This document shows, piece by piece, positions 1 to 10,426 of a DNA stretch of 64,000 bases. Below the pieces are notes generated by a model. The model was not told where the DNA came from. It did no database searches and saw nothing but the letters and a program-made list of their open reading frames with translations. The DNA is from Pseudomonas nabeulensis. Lineage in GTDB: Bacteria > Pseudomonadota > Gammaproteobacteria > Pseudomonadales > Pseudomonadaceae. The DNA lies in contig NZ_QUZT01000005.1 in NCBI RefSeq assembly GCF_004682045.1, forward strand, positions 62,001 to 126,000, given 5' to 3'. The position numbers and the translations under genes were made by a program. Position 1 is the first letter of the stretch, and each line of letters opens with the position of its first letter.

Positions 1-1
1 A

Positions 2-1723
2 TACGGGGTGATCTCCGGTAATAACGACGTACTTGAAAGCCTGCTGCGGGCCACGCTGGCCACCCCGCATGTACGCTTTTTGGAGATCCAGGACAGCAGC
101 GAGAACATCCTGGTGTACGTCGAGCAGCCCTCGGAAAAGCACGACCGCTCGCTGTCGGTGAAAGTGTTCCAGGCGCCGATCCGCCTGCAACATATCCAAC
201 TGGGCAATGACTTTTTCCAGGACAACCTCAACGAACCCAAGGCCCCCCGCGCGGATTACCTGGGCCGCGTGATCGTCGGCATGTCCAACGATGCATTCAG
301 CCAGCGCCAGCAGGAAATCCTGTTCAAGGCCGGCATCCTCGCGTTGTTCGCCCTGCTGTTCACCTTCTTATTGGCCCGCCGCCTGGCCGCCAGCCTGTCG
401 CAGCCGATCAGCGCCATGGGCAATGCGGTGAAGGCCATCCAGCAAGGCGACTACAAGACGCCGCTGCCGATTGTGGACGACTCGGAGCTGGGCGACCTGT
501 CACGGCACATCAACAACCTGGCCGAAGGGCTCAACCAGGCCAGTCGCGAACAACAGCAAGCCATGGCCCAGTTGATCCAGACCCGCGAAGAAGCCGAGCG
601 CGCCAATAACGCCAAGTCGGACTTCCTGGCGATGATGAGCCACGAACTGCGCACCCCGATGAACGGTGTGCTGGGCATGCTGCAGTTGTTGGAAACCACC
701 GAAATGACCGAGGAGCAGACCGAATACGCGGCGCTGGCCTCCGAGTCCACCGAGCATTTGCTCAAGGTCATCAACGATATCCTCGACTTCTCGCGCATCG
801 AACGCGCCGCTCTGGAACTGGAGCACATTCCATTCAACCTCGCGGACTTGATCAACAGCTGCGCCCAGGCCTTCCAGCACAGCGCCCAGCAGCGCGGCCT
901 AGCGCTGAAACTGCCGATTCCGGCGGGCCTGGACACACTGCGAGTGCAAGGTGACCCCACCCGTATCCGGCAAATTCTGGTGAACCTGATCGGCAATGCG
1001 CTCAAATTCACCGAACACGGCAGTGTTGTGGTCGAGCCACAGTGGCAGACCCTCGACCATGAACTGGTGTGGTTCACCTGCACCGTGCGCGACAGCGGCA
1101 TCGGTATTTCCGCCGAACGCCTGGAGCTGATGTTCGATGCGTTCCAGCAGGCTGACAGTTCCATTTCAAGACGTTACGGCGGCACCGGCCTCGGCTTGCC
1201 TATCGCCCGCACCCTCGCCGAACGCATGGGCGGCACGCTGCGCGCCCAGAGCGAGGAAGGCCGCGGCTCGGTGTTCACCCTGGAAATTCCCCTGGCGATT
1301 GATCAACACCACTTGCCCGCCATTGCGGCTGACGGCGAAGGCAAAACCAGCGCCGGGGACGGCCGCCATGTGTTGCTGGTGGAAGACAATCCGGTCAATC
1401 GCACCGTGGTCGAAGCCATGCTGCGCAGCCTGGGCTTCGAAGTCAGCCTGGCCACCGATGGCGCCGAAGCGATACGCAGCGCCGAGAGCCTGATTTTCAC
1501 TGCAATCCTGATGGATTGCCGCTTGCCGCTGATCGACGGCTATGAAGCCACCCGGCAGATTCGCCAACTACCGGGCTGTGCCGAGCTGCCCATCATCGCC
1601 CTGACCGCCAATGCTTTGCAGGGCGACCGCGAAGCCTGCCTTGCAGCGGGAATGAACGATTACCTGGCCAAGCCGTTCAAACGTACTGATTTGCAGCAAA
1701 TACTGCAGCGTTGGGTGCAATAG
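2..1723 (+). CDS. Hybrid sensor histidine kinase/response regulator (5' end outside window)
   Basis: Membrane-bound hybrid kinase, truncated at its N-terminus by the window edge: the frame is open from base 2 and the GTG at 8 is probably internal. Numbering from that GTG, residues 1-102 are the end of a sensor domain, 107-124 a membrane segment, 125-180 a HAMP linker, and 195-265 the HisKA domain with H-box SHELRTP (H212). The ATPase domain follows, with the N-box near 323-335, DSGIGIS at 362 and GGTGLGL at 391. A receiver domain at 454-571 has acidic VEDN, phospho-acceptor D503 (LMDCRLP) and K555. No C-terminal Hpt is present, so a separate phosphotransfer protein is expected. Its position just upstream of fabA matches P. 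aeruginosa PA1611 as I recall it; the role is otherwise inferred. Confidence 0.93.
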   Translation, partial: YGVISGNNDVLESLLRATLATPHVRFLEIQDSSENILVYVEQPSEKHDRSLSVKVFQAPIRLQHIQLGNDFFQDNLNEPKAPRADYLGRVIVGMSNDAFSQRQQEILFKAGILALFALLFTFLLARRLAASLSQPISAMGNAVKAIQQGDYKTPLPIVDDSELGDLSRHINNLAEGLNQASREQQQAMAQLIQTREEAERANNAKSDFLAMMSHELRTPMNGVLGMLQLLETTEMTEEQTEYAALASESTEHLLKVINDILDFSRIERAALELEHIPFNLADLINSCAQAFQHSAQQRGLALKLPIPAGLDTLRVQGDPTRIRQILVNLIGNALKFTEHGSVVVEPQWQTLDHELVWFTCTVRDSGIGISAERLELMFDAFQQADSSISRRYGGTGLGLPIARTLAERMGGTLRAQSEEGRGSVFTLEIPLAIDQHHLPAIAADGEGKTSAGDGRHVLLVEDNPVNRTVVEAMLRSLGFEVSLATDGAEAIRSAESLIFTAILMDCRLPLIDGYEATRQIRQLPGCAELPIIALTANALQGDREACLAAGMNDYLAKPFKRTDLQQILQRWVQ

Positions 1724-1789
1724 CGCCTCGCCATCAGCCAACTGCGACTGGCGTGAAAGACGAAAGTGCGGCAGTCTTAGGCACCCAAA

Positions 1790-1814
1790 CGGGCCGATAA
1801 ACAGGCCCGGTTTA
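1790..1814 (+). terminator. Rho-independent terminator after the hybrid kinase
   Basis: Arms CGGGCC (1790-1795) and GGCCCG (1804-1809) form a hairpin with an 8-base loop, followed by GTTTAAAATTT. It separates the kinase from the fabAB unit. Confidence 0.6.
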
Positions 1815-1821
1815 AAATTTC

Positions 1822-1839
1822 AGTGAACAAGTGTACATT
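1822..1839 (+). promoter_or_regulatory. Possible FabR/DesT-type operator upstream of fabA
   Basis: The imperfect inverted repeat AGTGAAC-AAGT-GTACATT (5 of 7 arm positions pair) lies about 135 bases before fabA. It resembles the AGTGAAC-type half sites bound by TetR-family regulators of unsaturated fatty acid synthesis (FabR, DesT). The assignment is by motif resemblance only. Confidence 0.35.
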
Positions 1840-1972
1840 CAGTACCTTACCGCTGTGACTTTCACTACAACGCAATAGTCTATGTGTAGGCTGCCGACAT
1901 GAGGCATGAACGCTTCATTCGGTTCGGGAAGATTTACCCTACCCTGCCGCATGGGATTATTGAGGAGCTCGC

Positions 1973-2488
1973 ATGACCAAACAAAACGCCTTTACCCGGG
2001 AAGACCTGCTGCGCTGCAGTCGCGGTGAGCTGTTCGGCCCAGGTAACGCGCAATTGCCCGCCCCGAACATGCTGATGGTGGATCGCATCACCCATATCAG
2101 CGAAGAGGGCGGCAAGTACGGCAAAGGTGAATTGGTCGCCGAGCTGGATATCACCCCGGACCTGTGGTTCTTTGCCTGCCATTTCGAAGGCGACCCTGTC
2201 ATGCCGGGCTGCCTGGGCCTCGACGCCATGTGGCAACTGGTCGGCTTCTTCCTCGGCTGGCAAGGCCTGCCAGGCCGCGGTCGCGCCCTGGGTTCGGGCG
2301 AAGTGAAATTCTTTGGCCAGGTCCTGCCGACCGCCAAGAAAGTCACCTACAACATTCAGATCAAGCGCGTCCTCAAGGGCAAGCTGAACCTGGCCATCGC
2401 CGATGGTTCGGTGAGCGTCGACGGTCGCGAGATCTATACTGCCGAAGGCCTTCGGGTCGGCGTATTCACTTCCACTGACAACTTTTAA
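1973..2488 (+). CDS. fabA: 3-hydroxyacyl-ACP dehydratase/isomerase FabA
   Basis: Cytoplasmic bifunctional enzyme that dehydrates 3-hydroxydecanoyl-ACP and isomerises trans-2- to cis-3-decenoyl-ACP, the branch point to unsaturated fatty acids. The 171-residue length is standard. The hotdog helix [20 protein letters not shown] carries catalytic H70 and D84. The ATG is preceded by GAGGAGCTCGC, a good ribosome site. fabB follows after 11 bases, so the two are surely one operon. A possible lipid-responsive operator lies upstream at 1822-1839. Confidence 0.98.
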   Translation: MTKQNAFTREDLLRCSRGELFGPGNAQLPAPNMLMVDRITHISEEGGKYGKGELVAELDITPDLWFFACHFEGDPVMPGCLGLDAMWQLVGFFLGWQGLPGRGRALGSGEVKFFGQVLPTAKKVTYNIQIKRVLKGKLNLAIADGSVSVDGREIYTAEGLRVGVFTSTDNF

Positions 2489-2499
2489 GGGTTATCCGC

Positions 2500-3720
2500 A
2501 TGCGCCGCGTCGTTATCACTGGTCTGGGCATTGTTTCTTGCCTGGGCAATGACAAAGAGACCGTCACCGCTAACCTGCGTGCAAGTCGCCCTGGCATCCG
2601 CTTCAACCCGGAATATGCCGAAATGGGTCTGCGTAGCCAGGTTTCCGGCTCCATCGACCTGCCTCTCGAAGAACTGATCGATCGCAAGATCTATCGCTTC
2701 GTCGGCCACGCTGCCGCCTACGCCTACCTGGCCATGAAAGACGCCATCGCCGATTCCGGCCTGAGCGAAGACCAGGTTTCGAACGTACGCACCGGCCTGA
2801 TCGCCGGCTCCGGCGGCGCATCGACCCTGAACCAGATGGAAGCGCTGGACATCCTGCGCGAAAAAGGCGTGAAGCGTGTTGGCCCGTACCGTGTAACGCG
2901 GACCATGGGCAGCACCGTTTCGGCCTGCCTGGCCACGCCATTTGCCATCAAGGGCGTGAACTACTCGATCTCCTCCGCCTGCGCCACCAGTGCACACTGC
3001 ATCGGTACTGCGGTTGAGCAGATCCAGTTGGGCAAGCAGGACATCGTGTTCGCCGGCGGCGGTGAAGAAGAGCATTGGAGCCAGTCGTTCCTGTTCGACG
3101 CCATGGGCGCACTGTCCACCCAGTACAACGAAACCCCGGAAAAGGCCTCCCGCGCCTACGATGCCAAGCGTGACGGTTTCGTCATCGCCGGCGGTGGCGG
3201 CATGGTGGTGGTCGAGGAGCTGGAACACGCCCTGGCCCGTGGCGCCAAGATCTACGCGGAAATCGTTGGCTACGGCGCGACTTCCGACGGCTACGACATG
3301 GTTGCGCCAAGCGGTGAAGGCGCCATCCGCTGCATGCAGATGGCAATGTCCACCGTGGATACCCCAATCGACTACCTGAACACCCACGGCACCTCGACTC
3401 CGGTCGGCGATGCCAAGGAAATGGAAGGTGTGCGTGCGGTATTCGGCGACAAGGCCCCGAAAATCAGCTCCACCAAGAGCCTGTCGGGTCACTCCCTGGG
3501 CGCCGCTGGCGTTCACGAAGCGATCTACTGCTTGCTGATGATGGAAGGCAACTTCATCGCCGGCTCGGCCAATATCAATGAAATTGATCCGGTTGTGGCT
3601 GACATGCCAATCCTGACCAAGACCGAAGAAAACGCAAAAATCGACACCGTGATGAGCAACAGCTTCGGCTTCGGTGGCACCAACGCCACCCTGGTGCTGA
3701 AACGCTGGCAGGGCAAGTAA
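2500..3720 (+). CDS. fabB: Beta-ketoacyl-ACP synthase I FabB
   Basis: Condensing enzyme that elongates cis-3-decenoyl-ACP made by FabA and so commits carbon to unsaturated acyl chains. Thiolase-fold KAS I of 406 residues (E. coli 406). The triad is visible: nucleophile C161 in [11 protein letters not shown]296 in NTHGTSTP and H331 in [11 protein letters not shown]; the glycine-rich SFGFGGTNA is near the C-terminus. It is co-transcribed with fabA and followed by a strong terminator. Confidence 0.98.
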   Translation: MRRVVITGLGIVSCLGNDKETVTANLRASRPGIRFNPEYAEMGLRSQVSGSIDLPLEELIDRKIYRFVGHAAAYAYLAMKDAIADSGLSEDQVSNVRTGLIAGSGGASTLNQMEALDILREKGVKRVGPYRVTRTMGSTVSACLATPFAIKGVNYSISSACATSAHCIGTAVEQIQLGKQDIVFAGGGEEEHWSQSFLFDAMGALSTQYNETPEKASRAYDAKRDGFVIAGGGGMVVVEELEHALARGAKIYAEIVGYGATSDGYDMVAPSGEGAIRCMQMAMSTVDTPIDYLNTHGTSTPVGDAKEMEGVRAVFGDKAPKISSTKSLSGHSLGAAGVHEAIYCLLMMEGNFIAGSANINEIDPVVADMPILTKTEENAKIDTVMSNSFGFGGTNATLVLKRWQGK

Positions 3721-3742
3721 GCCCTGTAGGTTGATCACCTGA

Positions 3743-3771
3743 AAAAGCCCCGACTGGTTCGGGGCTTTTTT
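3743..3771 (+). terminator. Terminator of fabAB
   Basis: AAAAAGCCCCGA and its complement TCGGGGCTTTTTT form a GC-rich hairpin with a T tract, 23 bases after the fabB stop. Confidence 0.9.
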
Positions 3772-3795
3772 GTGGGTGATGATTTTGTGTGGTCT

Positions 3796-3896
3796 GTAGG
3801 GCCTCATCGGGGGCAAGCCCCCTCCCACACTGGACCGCATTCCAAAGGATGTACTCGGTCAAATGTGGGAGGGGGCTTGCCCCCGATGAGGCCCTA
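3796..3896. repeat. REPIN (inverted REP pair)
   Basis: Two REP copies in opposite orientation (GTGGGAGGGGGCTTGCCCCCGAT core) lie about 50 bases apart, and the outer flanks GTAGGGCCTCAT/ATGAGGCCCTAC are also complementary. It sits between the convergent ends of fabB and the chemoreceptor gene. Confidence 0.9.
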
Positions 3897-3901
3897 CTGT
3901 T

Positions 3902-5527
3902 CTACACCGAAAACCGCGCCACCATGCTATTAAGCCCCACCGCCAACCGCGACAGCTCCTGGCTCGCCACACTGGTCTGGTTCGCCCCCGTCGACGTCTG
4001 GTGCGCCAGATCGCGAATATTCATCAAATTGCGGTCCACCTCCCGCGCCACCGCCGCCTGCTGCTCCGAAGCACTGGCGATCACCAGGTTGCGCTCATTG
4101 ATCAGGGTAAACGCCGACGCTATCGCCTCCAGCGCCGTGCCCGCCGACTGGGCGATCTCCAGCGTGGCATGCGCCCGTGTGTTGCTTTGCTGCATCGAAC
4201 TGACCGCCTGGTCGGTGCCTTGCTGAATCCCGCTGATCATCGACTCGATTTCTCGGGTCGACTGCTGGGTACGATGGGCCAGCGCCCGTACTTCATCGGC
4301 CACCACCGCAAAGCCCCGCCCGGCCTCCCCGGCCCGCGCTGCTTCAATCGCTGCGTTCAACGCGAGCAAATTGGTCTGTTCGGCAATCGAGCGAATCACA
4401 TCCAGCACCTTGCTGATGCCATACACCTTCTGCGCCAGGTCCTCGACCTGATTGGCATTGGCCGTCACATCCGACGCCAGCGCCGCAATTGACACCACCG
4501 TCTGCTGCACCTGCTCACGCCCTTGCTGGGCAATGCGATCAGATTCACGGGACGCCTGGGACGTGGCCACGGCATTACTCGCCACTTCTTCCACCGCCGC
4601 CGTCATCTGGTTGACCGCAGTAGCCGCCTGTTCGATTTCCTGATTCTGTTGATACAGGCCGCGTGTCGCGTCCTCGGTCACGCAACTGAGTTCTTCGGAG
4701 GCGGAGGCCAACTGGTTGGAAGATTCAGCAATCTGGCGGATGGTATCGCGCAGGTTCTCCTGCATGCTCTTGAGGGCCTGCTGCAAGCGTGCCGGTTCAT
4801 CGTTGCCGCTGACGCTGATCTCGCCCGTCAAATCGCCGCTGGCCACGCCCTGGGCGACTTTCAGCGATTGCGCCAGGGGCAGCACAATGCTGCGGGTCAG
4901 CCACACCGCCAGGGCGATGGTGATCAGCGCCGTCAGCACGATCATGCCCACTACCCAACTGCGCGACTGGCTGAAGACACTCTGCGCCAGACTCGCCGCC
5001 TGGTTGGCATTGGTTTTGTTGAGGTTGACCAAATCGTGCAAGGTGACGGCCATTTCATCGGCAATCTGGTTCATCTCGCCGTTGACCACCCTGATGGCAT
5101 CGTCCAGTTGGTTGGCCTTGGAAAACCCCATGACCTGCTCCTGGCGTTGCAGGTATTGCAGCTCTTGAGCCTTGAAACGATCGAACAGCGCGCGTTCCTC
5201 CGGCAGCACAATCAACGCTTCATACAGGCCCTGGGCTTGATGCAGGCCGTTTTTAAGCTCGCCGAGCTTCTGCTCATTCTGCGCCAGCGCCTGGGGATCA
5301 CGGTTGAGCAACAGTCGTAACGTCAGCGCACGTACCCGCAACAGGTCCTGGCTCATCTCCCCCACCGCCATCACGCTGGGCAGCCAATTGTTCTCCACCT
5401 GGTCCGATTGCTGGCGCATATTGGCCATCTGCAACAGGGCAAAACCGCCCAAGGCGAACACCATCAACGCCAGCAAGCCAAAACCCAACCCGGCGCGCGG
5501 GGCGATGTTCAAACGTCTGAGACTCAT
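3902..5527 (-). CDS. Methyl-accepting chemotaxis protein
   Basis: Transmembrane chemoreceptor of 541 residues. There is a membrane segment at about 11-31, a helical periplasmic sensor with 4-helix-bundle character at 32-188, a second membrane segment at about 190-210, then HAMP, and a long cytoplasmic coiled coil. The hairpin tip reads [20 protein letters not shown] followed by [15 protein letters not shown], the universally conserved CheA/CheW-binding segment. The ligand cannot be told. A near-consensus flagellar sigma-28 promoter precedes it at 5580-5606, which supports co-regulation with motility. It stands alone, without che genes beside it. Confidence 0.96.
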   Translation of the reverse strand: MSLRRLNIAPRAGLGFGLLALMVFALGGFALLQMANMRQQSDQVENNWLPSVMAVGEMSQDLLRVRALTLRLLLNRDPQALAQNEQKLGELKNGLHQAQGLYEALIVLPEERALFDRFKAQELQYLQRQEQVMGFSKANQLDDAIRVVNGEMNQIADEMAVTLHDLVNLNKTNANQAASLAQSVFSQSRSWVVGMIVLTALITIALAVWLTRSIVLPLAQSLKVAQGVASGDLTGEISVSGNDEPARLQQALKSMQENLRDTIRQIAESSNQLASASEELSCVTEDATRGLYQQNQEIEQAATAVNQMTAAVEEVASNAVATSQASRESDRIAQQGREQVQQTVVSIAALASDVTANANQVEDLAQKVYGISKVLDVIRSIAEQTNLLALNAAIEAARAGEAGRGFAVVADEVRALAHRTQQSTREIESMISGIQQGTDQAVSSMQQSNTRAHATLEIAQSAGTALEAIASAFTLINERNLVIASASEQQAAVAREVDRNLMNIRDLAHQTSTGANQTSVASQELSRLAVGLNSMVARFSV

Positions 5528-5579
5528 TCCTTGGCTCCTTCCAAATGCGCTGCATCCACTTGCAGCTGGCTCTTGAAAG

Positions 5580-5606
5580 GTATCGGCGCAGTAGCTTTTT
5601 TGTGTA
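5580..5606 (-). promoter_or_regulatory. Sigma-28 (FliA)-type promoter of the chemoreceptor gene
   Basis: On the minus strand, TACA (5606-5603) is followed by exactly 15 bases and then GCCGATAC (5587-5580). The FliA consensus is TAAA-N15-GCCGATAA. It lies 53 bases upstream of the chemoreceptor start. Confidence 0.7.
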
Positions 5607-5734
5607 AGACGAAAACGCGATATAAACCCCTAGCACAATCGCGCGGCAGGTGATTGTAGAAAACACGGAACACTCCAGTGCCCGCATGCTCTATAACTGC
5701 ATGACCTTCTTCCTGCCCCCTCGTGAGGTTTGCC

Positions 5735-6151
5735 ATGCCTGTTACCGTCAATACCCTGAACCACGACAACTTTCGCCACAGCGTGAATATCAATAACCAC
5801 GAACTGTTCACCGACCTGCCCAAGAGCCTGGGCGGCGATGACTCGGCGCCGTCTCCCCATGACTATTTCGACTCGGCGCTGGCCTCTTGCAAGGCGCTGA
5901 CCGTCAAGCTCTACGCCCAGAAGAAAGACATCCCGCTCACCGGCGTCACCGTGGAAGTCAGCCACGACAGCACCGAAGAGCAAAAAGGTAAATACAAGCT
6001 CAACGTAAAGCTGACCCTCAAGGGCGTACTCACCGACGAGCAACGCGATGAGCTGCACCGCGTCGCCGATCGCTGCCCGGTGCACAAGCTGATGACCACG
6101 GCTGAGGTCAGCATCGAGACCAAGCTGTCGGAAGGCGCCTTCAGCCAATAA
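5735..6151 (+). CDS. OsmC/Ohr family protein
   Basis: Small cytoplasmic protein of 138 residues of the OsmC/Ohr fold, usually thiol-dependent hydroperoxide reductases. Both conserved cysteines are present: in DSALASCKALTVK, and in the ADRCPVHKLM segment near the C-terminus. The ATG at 5735 is preferred to the in-frame GTG at 5723 because GTGAGG sits at the right distance before it. Whether it reduces peroxides or has another role is not visible. It is a single gene, divergent from the chemoreceptor. Confidence 0.88.
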   Translation: MPVTVNTLNHDNFRHSVNINNHELFTDLPKSLGGDDSAPSPHDYFDSALASCKALTVKLYAQKKDIPLTGVTVEVSHDSTEEQKGKYKLNVKLTLKGVLTDEQRDELHRVADRCPVHKLMTTAEVSIETKLSEGAFSQ

Positions 6152-6215
6152 CGCCAAGTTCCCGTCGAGCGGGTTATGCTCAACAGCATCCAACCCGCTC
6201 AGACAGGGATGCACC

Positions 6216-7082
6216 ATGACCACCCTCACCGTGATCCGCCCTCGCCCCGAAGATGTCGAAGGCCAGCCGATCCTGCGCCCGCTGCCCTCGCGTGAATGCC
6301 GCAGCGTTGGGCCTTTCGTGTTTTTCGACCATATGCTGTCAACCCGCTATGCGCCGGGCAGCGGTATGAATATCCGTCAGCATCCGCACATCGGGCTCTC
6401 CACCCTCACCTACTTGTTCGAAGGCACCTTGCAGCACAAGGACAGCCTGGGCTCGGATCAAGTGGTTCAGGCCGGCGATGTCAGCTGGATGACGGCCGGC
6501 AGCGCGATTGCCCATGTCGAGCGCACGCCCGATGCCGTCAAGGCCGCAGGATTCAGCCTGCACGGCCTGCAGGTGTGGCTGGCCTCGCCCAAGGACCACG
6601 AAACCGGTCCCGGCCACTACAGCCATCACCCGGCGGCGAGCCTGCCGGCCAGTGACAACCTGGGGGTGCAGATTCGTTTGATTGCCGGTGAGGGTTTCTG
6701 CCTCAAATCGCCTGTGCCGGTACTGTCGCCCACACTGTACGCCGATGTGCAGATGCAGACCGCCACGACGTTGCTGATCCCCGATGAGCATGAGGAACGC
6801 GCGGTGTATGTGCTGGAAGGTGAAGCGCAGCTCGACGGTGAGCCCTTGGAAGCGCATAGCCTGGTGGTGTTGCCGGAAGGGCGGGAGATGGCGCTGTTTG
6901 CCGAGACGGATTGCCATCTGGTGGTGTTTGGCGGCGCGCCGTTGGATGGGCCGCGACGGATCAATTGGAATTTTGTGGCGAGTGATCCGGCGATGATCGA
7001 ACAGGCTCGGCAGCGCTGGGCGGCTGGGGATTGGCCGACGGTGCCGGGGGAATCTGAAAGGATTGAGTTGCCGGTGAGATAG
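6216..7082 (+). CDS. Pirin family protein
   Basis: Bicupin protein of 288 residues. The N-terminal cupin has the pirin hallmark HPHIGLSTLTYLFEG and FFDHM just upstream, which supply metal-binding His and Glu. A second cupin-like region (about 165-235) and a C-terminal NWNFVASDP segment typical of pirins follow. Bacterial pirins include quercetinase-like dioxygenases and regulators of metabolic enzymes; which one applies is not decidable. A REPIN lies immediately downstream. Confidence 0.92.
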   Translation: MTTLTVIRPRPEDVEGQPILRPLPSRECRSVGPFVFFDHMLSTRYAPGSGMNIRQHPHIGLSTLTYLFEGTLQHKDSLGSDQVVQAGDVSWMTAGSAIAHVERTPDAVKAAGFSLHGLQVWLASPKDHETGPGHYSHHPAASLPASDNLGVQIRLIAGEGFCLKSPVPVLSPTLYADVQMQTATTLLIPDEHEERAVYVLEGEAQLDGEPLEAHSLVVLPEGREMALFAETDCHLVVFGGAPLDGPRRINWNFVASDPAMIEQARQRWAAGDWPTVPGESERIELPVR

Positions 7083-7170
7083 CTATCGGGGGCAAGCCCC
7101 CTCCCACAGTTGACCGAGTTCCAACATGAGAATGCGGTCGAATGTGGGAGGGGGCTTGCCCCCGATGAGG
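7083..7170. repeat. REPIN (inverted REP pair)
   Basis: Left copy ATCGGGGGCAAGCCCCCTCC and right copy GGAGGGGGCTTGCCCCCGAT, separated by about 40 bases, between convergent pirin and hydrolase genes. Confidence 0.9.
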
Positions 7171-7190
7171 CCAGTACAGGCGCTAAAGAA

Positions 7191-7913
7191 TCAGCCCTGA
7201 AACACTTCATCCAACAAATCATGCATCGACTTGAACGCCCGCTTGGCCGTCTTCGCGTCATACATCATCTTGCCCGGCACATTGGCATGGGGGTCGGTAA
7301 AGGAATGCACCGCACCGCCAAAGCTGTGCAACTGCCAGTCCACACCGGCCGCATTCATCTCGTCTTCAAACGCCGGCAATTGCGCTTTCGGCACCAATGG
7401 GTCGGAAGCCCCGTGCAACACCAGCACTGAACCCTTGACGTGCTTGGCACCTTCCGGATTCTGAGTATCGATCGTGCCGTGGAACGACACGGCGGCCTTC
7501 AACGGTGCGCCGGTGCGCGCCAGTTCCAGCGAGCAGAAACCACCAAAGCAGAAACCGAAGGTGGCCAGCTTGGTGGTATCCACTTCGGCCTGGCCTTGCA
7601 GTTGCTCGAAGGCGGCTTGCATCAGCTTGAGTAGCTTCGGGTTGTCATTCTTCAACGGCATCATCGCCGCGCCGGCTTCATCGCCATTCGACGGACGCAC
7701 GGTTTGCCCGTACAGGTCGGCGATCAGCACTACGTAGCCTTTGCTGGCGACGCTCTTGGCAATCTCTTCGGCACCCGCACTCACCCCCATCCAGTTCGGC
7801 GCCATCAACAGGCCCGGCAGCGGGCCCTTGTGGCTGGCGTCGAACGCCAGGCGGCTTTCGTAGGACTGGCCATCAATCTGATAGACCACGGAACGCACAG
7901 TGACTTGGCTCAT
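7191..7913 (-). CDS. Dienelactone hydrolase family protein
   Basis: Alpha/beta-hydrolase of 240 residues of the dienelactone hydrolase family. The nucleophile is cysteine in GFCFGG, as in true dienelactone hydrolases; the later Asp (GASDPLVP) and His (GGAVHSFTDP) complete the triad. The second of two adjacent ATGs (7913) is chosen because GGAG lies 6 bases before it. It is downstream of htpG and separated from it by htpG's terminator. The natural substrate is unknown; no aromatic-degradation genes are nearby. Confidence 0.9.
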   Translation of the reverse strand: MSQVTVRSVVYQIDGQSYESRLAFDASHKGPLPGLLMAPNWMGVSAGAEEIAKSVASKGYVVLIADLYGQTVRPSNGDEAGAAMMPLKNDNPKLLKLMQAAFEQLQGQAEVDTTKLATFGFCFGGFCSLELARTGAPLKAAVSFHGTIDTQNPEGAKHVKGSVLVLHGASDPLVPKAQLPAFEDEMNAAGVDWQLHSFGGAVHSFTDPHANVPGKMMYDAKTAKRAFKSMHDLLDEVFQG

Positions 7914-7944
7914 CATTTTCTCCAGCTGAGGTGCACGTAAACGA

Positions 7945-7968
7945 AAAAACCCGCCGAAGCGGGTTTTT
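7945..7968 (-). terminator. Terminator of htpG
   Basis: AAAAACCCGC-cgaa-GCGGGTTTTT, a symmetrical hairpin with T tracts on both strands, lies 12 bases after the htpG stop. Confidence 0.9.
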
Positions 7969-7979
7969 CTACAACGGTG

Positions 7980-9884
7980 TCAAACCGACAGTTCAACCAA
8001 CAGCTTGTTCAGTCGGCTCACATAAGCGGCCGGGTCCTTCAAGCTGTCACCGGCAGCGAGCGCTGCCTGATCGAACAGGATGTGGGCCAGGTCGCCGAAG
8101 CGCTCTTCGCCTTGCTCACCATCCAGCTTTTCAATCAAAGGGTGAGTCGGGTTGAATTCGAAGATCGGCTTGGAATCCGGAACCTTCTGGCCGCTGGCCT
8201 CGAGGATCTGACGCATCTGCATGCCCAGGTCCTGCTCGCCAATGGCCAGGATCGCCGGGGAGTCAGTCAGACGGTGGGAAACCCGCACTTCGCTGACAGC
8301 CTCACCCAAGGCGGCCTTGATTCGCTCCACCAGGCCTTCTTTGGCCTTGGCGACTTCTTCGGCTTCTTTCTTCTCTTCTTCGGAGTCCAGGTTACCCAGG
8401 TCCAGGTCGCCACGGGCCACGTCGACGAAGGTCTTGCCGTCGAATTCGCTGAGGTAGCTCATCAGCCACTCATCGATACGGTCGGTCAGCAGCAGCACTT
8501 CGATGCCTTTCTTGCGGAAGACTTCCAGGTGCGGGCTGTTCTTGACCTGAGCGTAGGTTTCACCGGTCAGGTAGTAGATCTTGTCCTGACCTTCCTTGGC
8601 GCGTGCCAGGTACTCGGCCAGAGACACAACCTGCTCGCCGTCGTCGCCATGAGTGGAGGCAAAGCGCAGCAGGCCGGCGATTTTTTCCTTGTTGGCGAAA
8701 TCTTCGGCCGGGCCTTCTTTCATCACCTGGCCGAAGTTTTTCCAGAAGCCCTTGTATTGCTCAGGCTCGTTCTTCGCCAGTTTTTCCAGCATGTCGAGGA
8801 CACGCTTGGTCAGCGCCGACTTCATGGAGTCGATGATCGGGTCTTTCTGCAGGATTTCCCGCGACACGTTCAGCGACAGGTCGTTGGAGTCGACCACGCC
8901 TTTGATAAAGCGCAGGTACAGCGGCAGGAACGATTCCGCCTGGTCCATCACGAACACGCGCTGTACATACAGCTTGAGGCCTTTCGGCGCTTCACGCTGG
9001 TACAGGTCGAACGGAGCGCGGGCCGGTACGTAGAGCAGCGAGCTGTATTCCAGCTTGCCTTCGACCTTGTTGTGGCTCCAGCTCAGCGGGTTCTCGTAGT
9101 CATGGGCGATGTGCTTGTAGAACTCCTGGTACTCCTCGTCCTTCACTTCGGTACGAGGACGGGTCCACAAGGCGCTGGCGCGGTTGACCACTTCCCATTC
9201 CTGGGCCGGGGTCTCTTCGCCTTCGGCAGCAGCCTGCTCTTTCGGCAACTCGATCGGCAGTGCGATGTGGTCGGAGTACTTCTTGACGATGTTGCGCAGG
9301 CGCCAGCCATCAGCGAATTCGTCTTCACCGTCTTTGAGGTGCAGCACGATACGGGTGCCACGGTCTGCCTTGTCGATGGTGGCGATTTCGAATTCGCCCT
9401 CACCTTTGGATGACCAGTGCACGCCTTCGCTGCCGGCAAGGCCGGCACGACGGCTGAAGACTTCAACCTTGTCGGCGACGATAAAGGCCGAGTAGAAGCC
9501 CACGCCGAACTGGCCGATCAGGTGCGAATCTTTCTTCTGGTCGCCCGACAGGTTCTTCATGAAATCAGCAGTGCCGGATTTGGCGATGGTGCCCAGATGG
9601 GTAATCGCGTCTTCGCGGCTCATACCGATGCCGTTGTCTTCGAGGGTGACGGTCTTGGCGTCCTTGTCGAAGCTCACACGGATTTTCAGTTCGGCGCCAC
9701 CTTCCAGCAACTCAGGCTTGGACAGGGCTTCGAAACGTAATTTGTCGACAGCGTCAGAGGCGTTCGAGATCAATTCGCGAAGGAAGATTTCCTTGTTGGA
9801 ATACAGCGAATGGATCATGAGGTGCAGCAGTTGCTTCACCTCGGTCTGGAAGCCCAGGGTTTCCTTTTGAGTTTCCACACTCAT
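7980..9884 (-). CDS. htpG: Chaperone HtpG (bacterial Hsp90)
   Basis: ATP-dependent chaperone of 634 residues. The N-terminal GHKL ATPase shows [18 protein letters not shown] and DNGIGM, and [10 protein letters not shown] is the ATP lid region; the middle and C-terminal dimerisation domains follow. The start at 9884 gives the usual N-terminus [12 protein letters not shown]; upstream in-frame ATGs at 9890 and 9950 would add unconserved residues. A sigma-32-type promoter overlaps the end of the preceding thioesterase gene, so htpG can be heat-induced separately from its upstream neighbours. Confidence 0.97.
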   Translation of the reverse strand: MSVETQKETLGFQTEVKQLLHLMIHSLYSNKEIFLRELISNASDAVDKLRFEALSKPELLEGGAELKIRVSFDKDAKTVTLEDNGIGMSREDAITHLGTIAKSGTADFMKNLSGDQKKDSHLIGQFGVGFYSAFIVADKVEVFSRRAGLAGSEGVHWSSKGEGEFEIATIDKADRGTRIVLHLKDGEDEFADGWRLRNIVKKYSDHIALPIELPKEQAAAEGEETPAQEWEVVNRASALWTRPRTEVKDEEYQEFYKHIAHDYENPLSWSHNKVEGKLEYSSLLYVPARAPFDLYQREAPKGLKLYVQRVFVMDQAESFLPLYLRFIKGVVDSNDLSLNVSREILQKDPIIDSMKSALTKRVLDMLEKLAKNEPEQYKGFWKNFGQVMKEGPAEDFANKEKIAGLLRFASTHGDDGEQVVSLAEYLARAKEGQDKIYYLTGETYAQVKNSPHLEVFRKKGIEVLLLTDRIDEWLMSYLSEFDGKTFVDVARGDLDLGNLDSEEEKKEAEEVAKAKEGLVERIKAALGEAVSEVRVSHRLTDSPAILAIGEQDLGMQMRQILEASGQKVPDSKPIFEFNPTHPLIEKLDGEQGEERFGDLAHILFDQAALAAGDSLKDPAAYVSRLNKLLVELSV

Positions 9885-9952
9885 GGTCATCAAACTCCAA
9901 TTGGATGGCAGTGGCCGCCCCCGTAAGGGTTGGCGGCGGGTTGTCATCAAAG

Positions 9953-9978
9953 TTGGGGGCTAAGACCAGGATTTCAAG
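9953..9978 (-). promoter_or_regulatory. Sigma-32 heat-shock promoter of htpG
   Basis: On the minus strand CTTGAA (9978-9973), a 14-base spacer and CCCCAA (9958-9953) match the RpoH consensus CTTGAA-N13/14-CCCCAT. The -35 element overlaps the last codons of the upstream thioesterase gene, and the start site would lie about 60 bases before htpG. Confidence 0.7.
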
Positions 9979-10426
9979 GGCGGCCTGATTCCTCGATTTT
10001 GAAATGCGCCCGCGCAGTGGCTATGGGCTCAGCCGCCGTGCTTTGCCACGCGGTGATCGCCACATTGGCCACACGTCGGCCTTGGCGCCACACCTGGCAC
10101 TTGGCGTAGGTGTCGCGAAACTGGCCGGCGCGCAGGTAATCCAAGGAGAAATCGATGATCTTGGGCAGGCCCGGTGCGCCGGTGAACACCAGCAAATGCA
10201 GCGCGGCCGACAGCTCCATAAACCCTGCGATCACGCCACCATGGAGCGCCGGCAATATAGGGTTACCAATATTGTCCTTGCTGGCCGGCAGGCGAAACAG
10301 CAATTCATCCCCCAGGCGCGTGCATTCAATGCCGATCAGTTTGGCATAAGGGATCAACTCCAGCAGTGCGTCGTAGCTGCCGCGCGCATGGGCCTGTTCC
10401 AGGCGTGTCTTGAAGCGATGGGTCAT
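9974..10426 (-). CDS. PaaI-type hotdog thioesterase
   Basis: Hotdog-fold protein of 150 residues, predicted acyl-CoA thioesterase. It has the family core PALHGGVIAGFMELSAAL (HGG loop) and the strand DFSLDYLRAG. It is the second of two tandem hotdog genes; its ATG overlaps the stop of the upstream gene by 4 bases, so the pair is translationally coupled. The pair may act as a heterodimer or on related substrates. Substrate unknown. Confidence 0.88.
   Translation of the reverse strand: MTHRFKTRLEQAHARGSYDALLELIPYAKLIGIECTRLGDELLFRLPASKDNIGNPILPALHGGVIAGFMELSAALHLLVFTGAPGLPKIIDFSLDYLRAGQFRDTYAKCQVWRQGRRVANVAITAWQSTAAEPIATARAHFKIEESGRP

Noticed and set aside
3796..3896. Recurring short repeats considered as a CRISPR array
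   Set aside because: Copies are scattered singly through the window as inverted pairs, not as regularly spaced direct repeats with spacers; they are REPINs.
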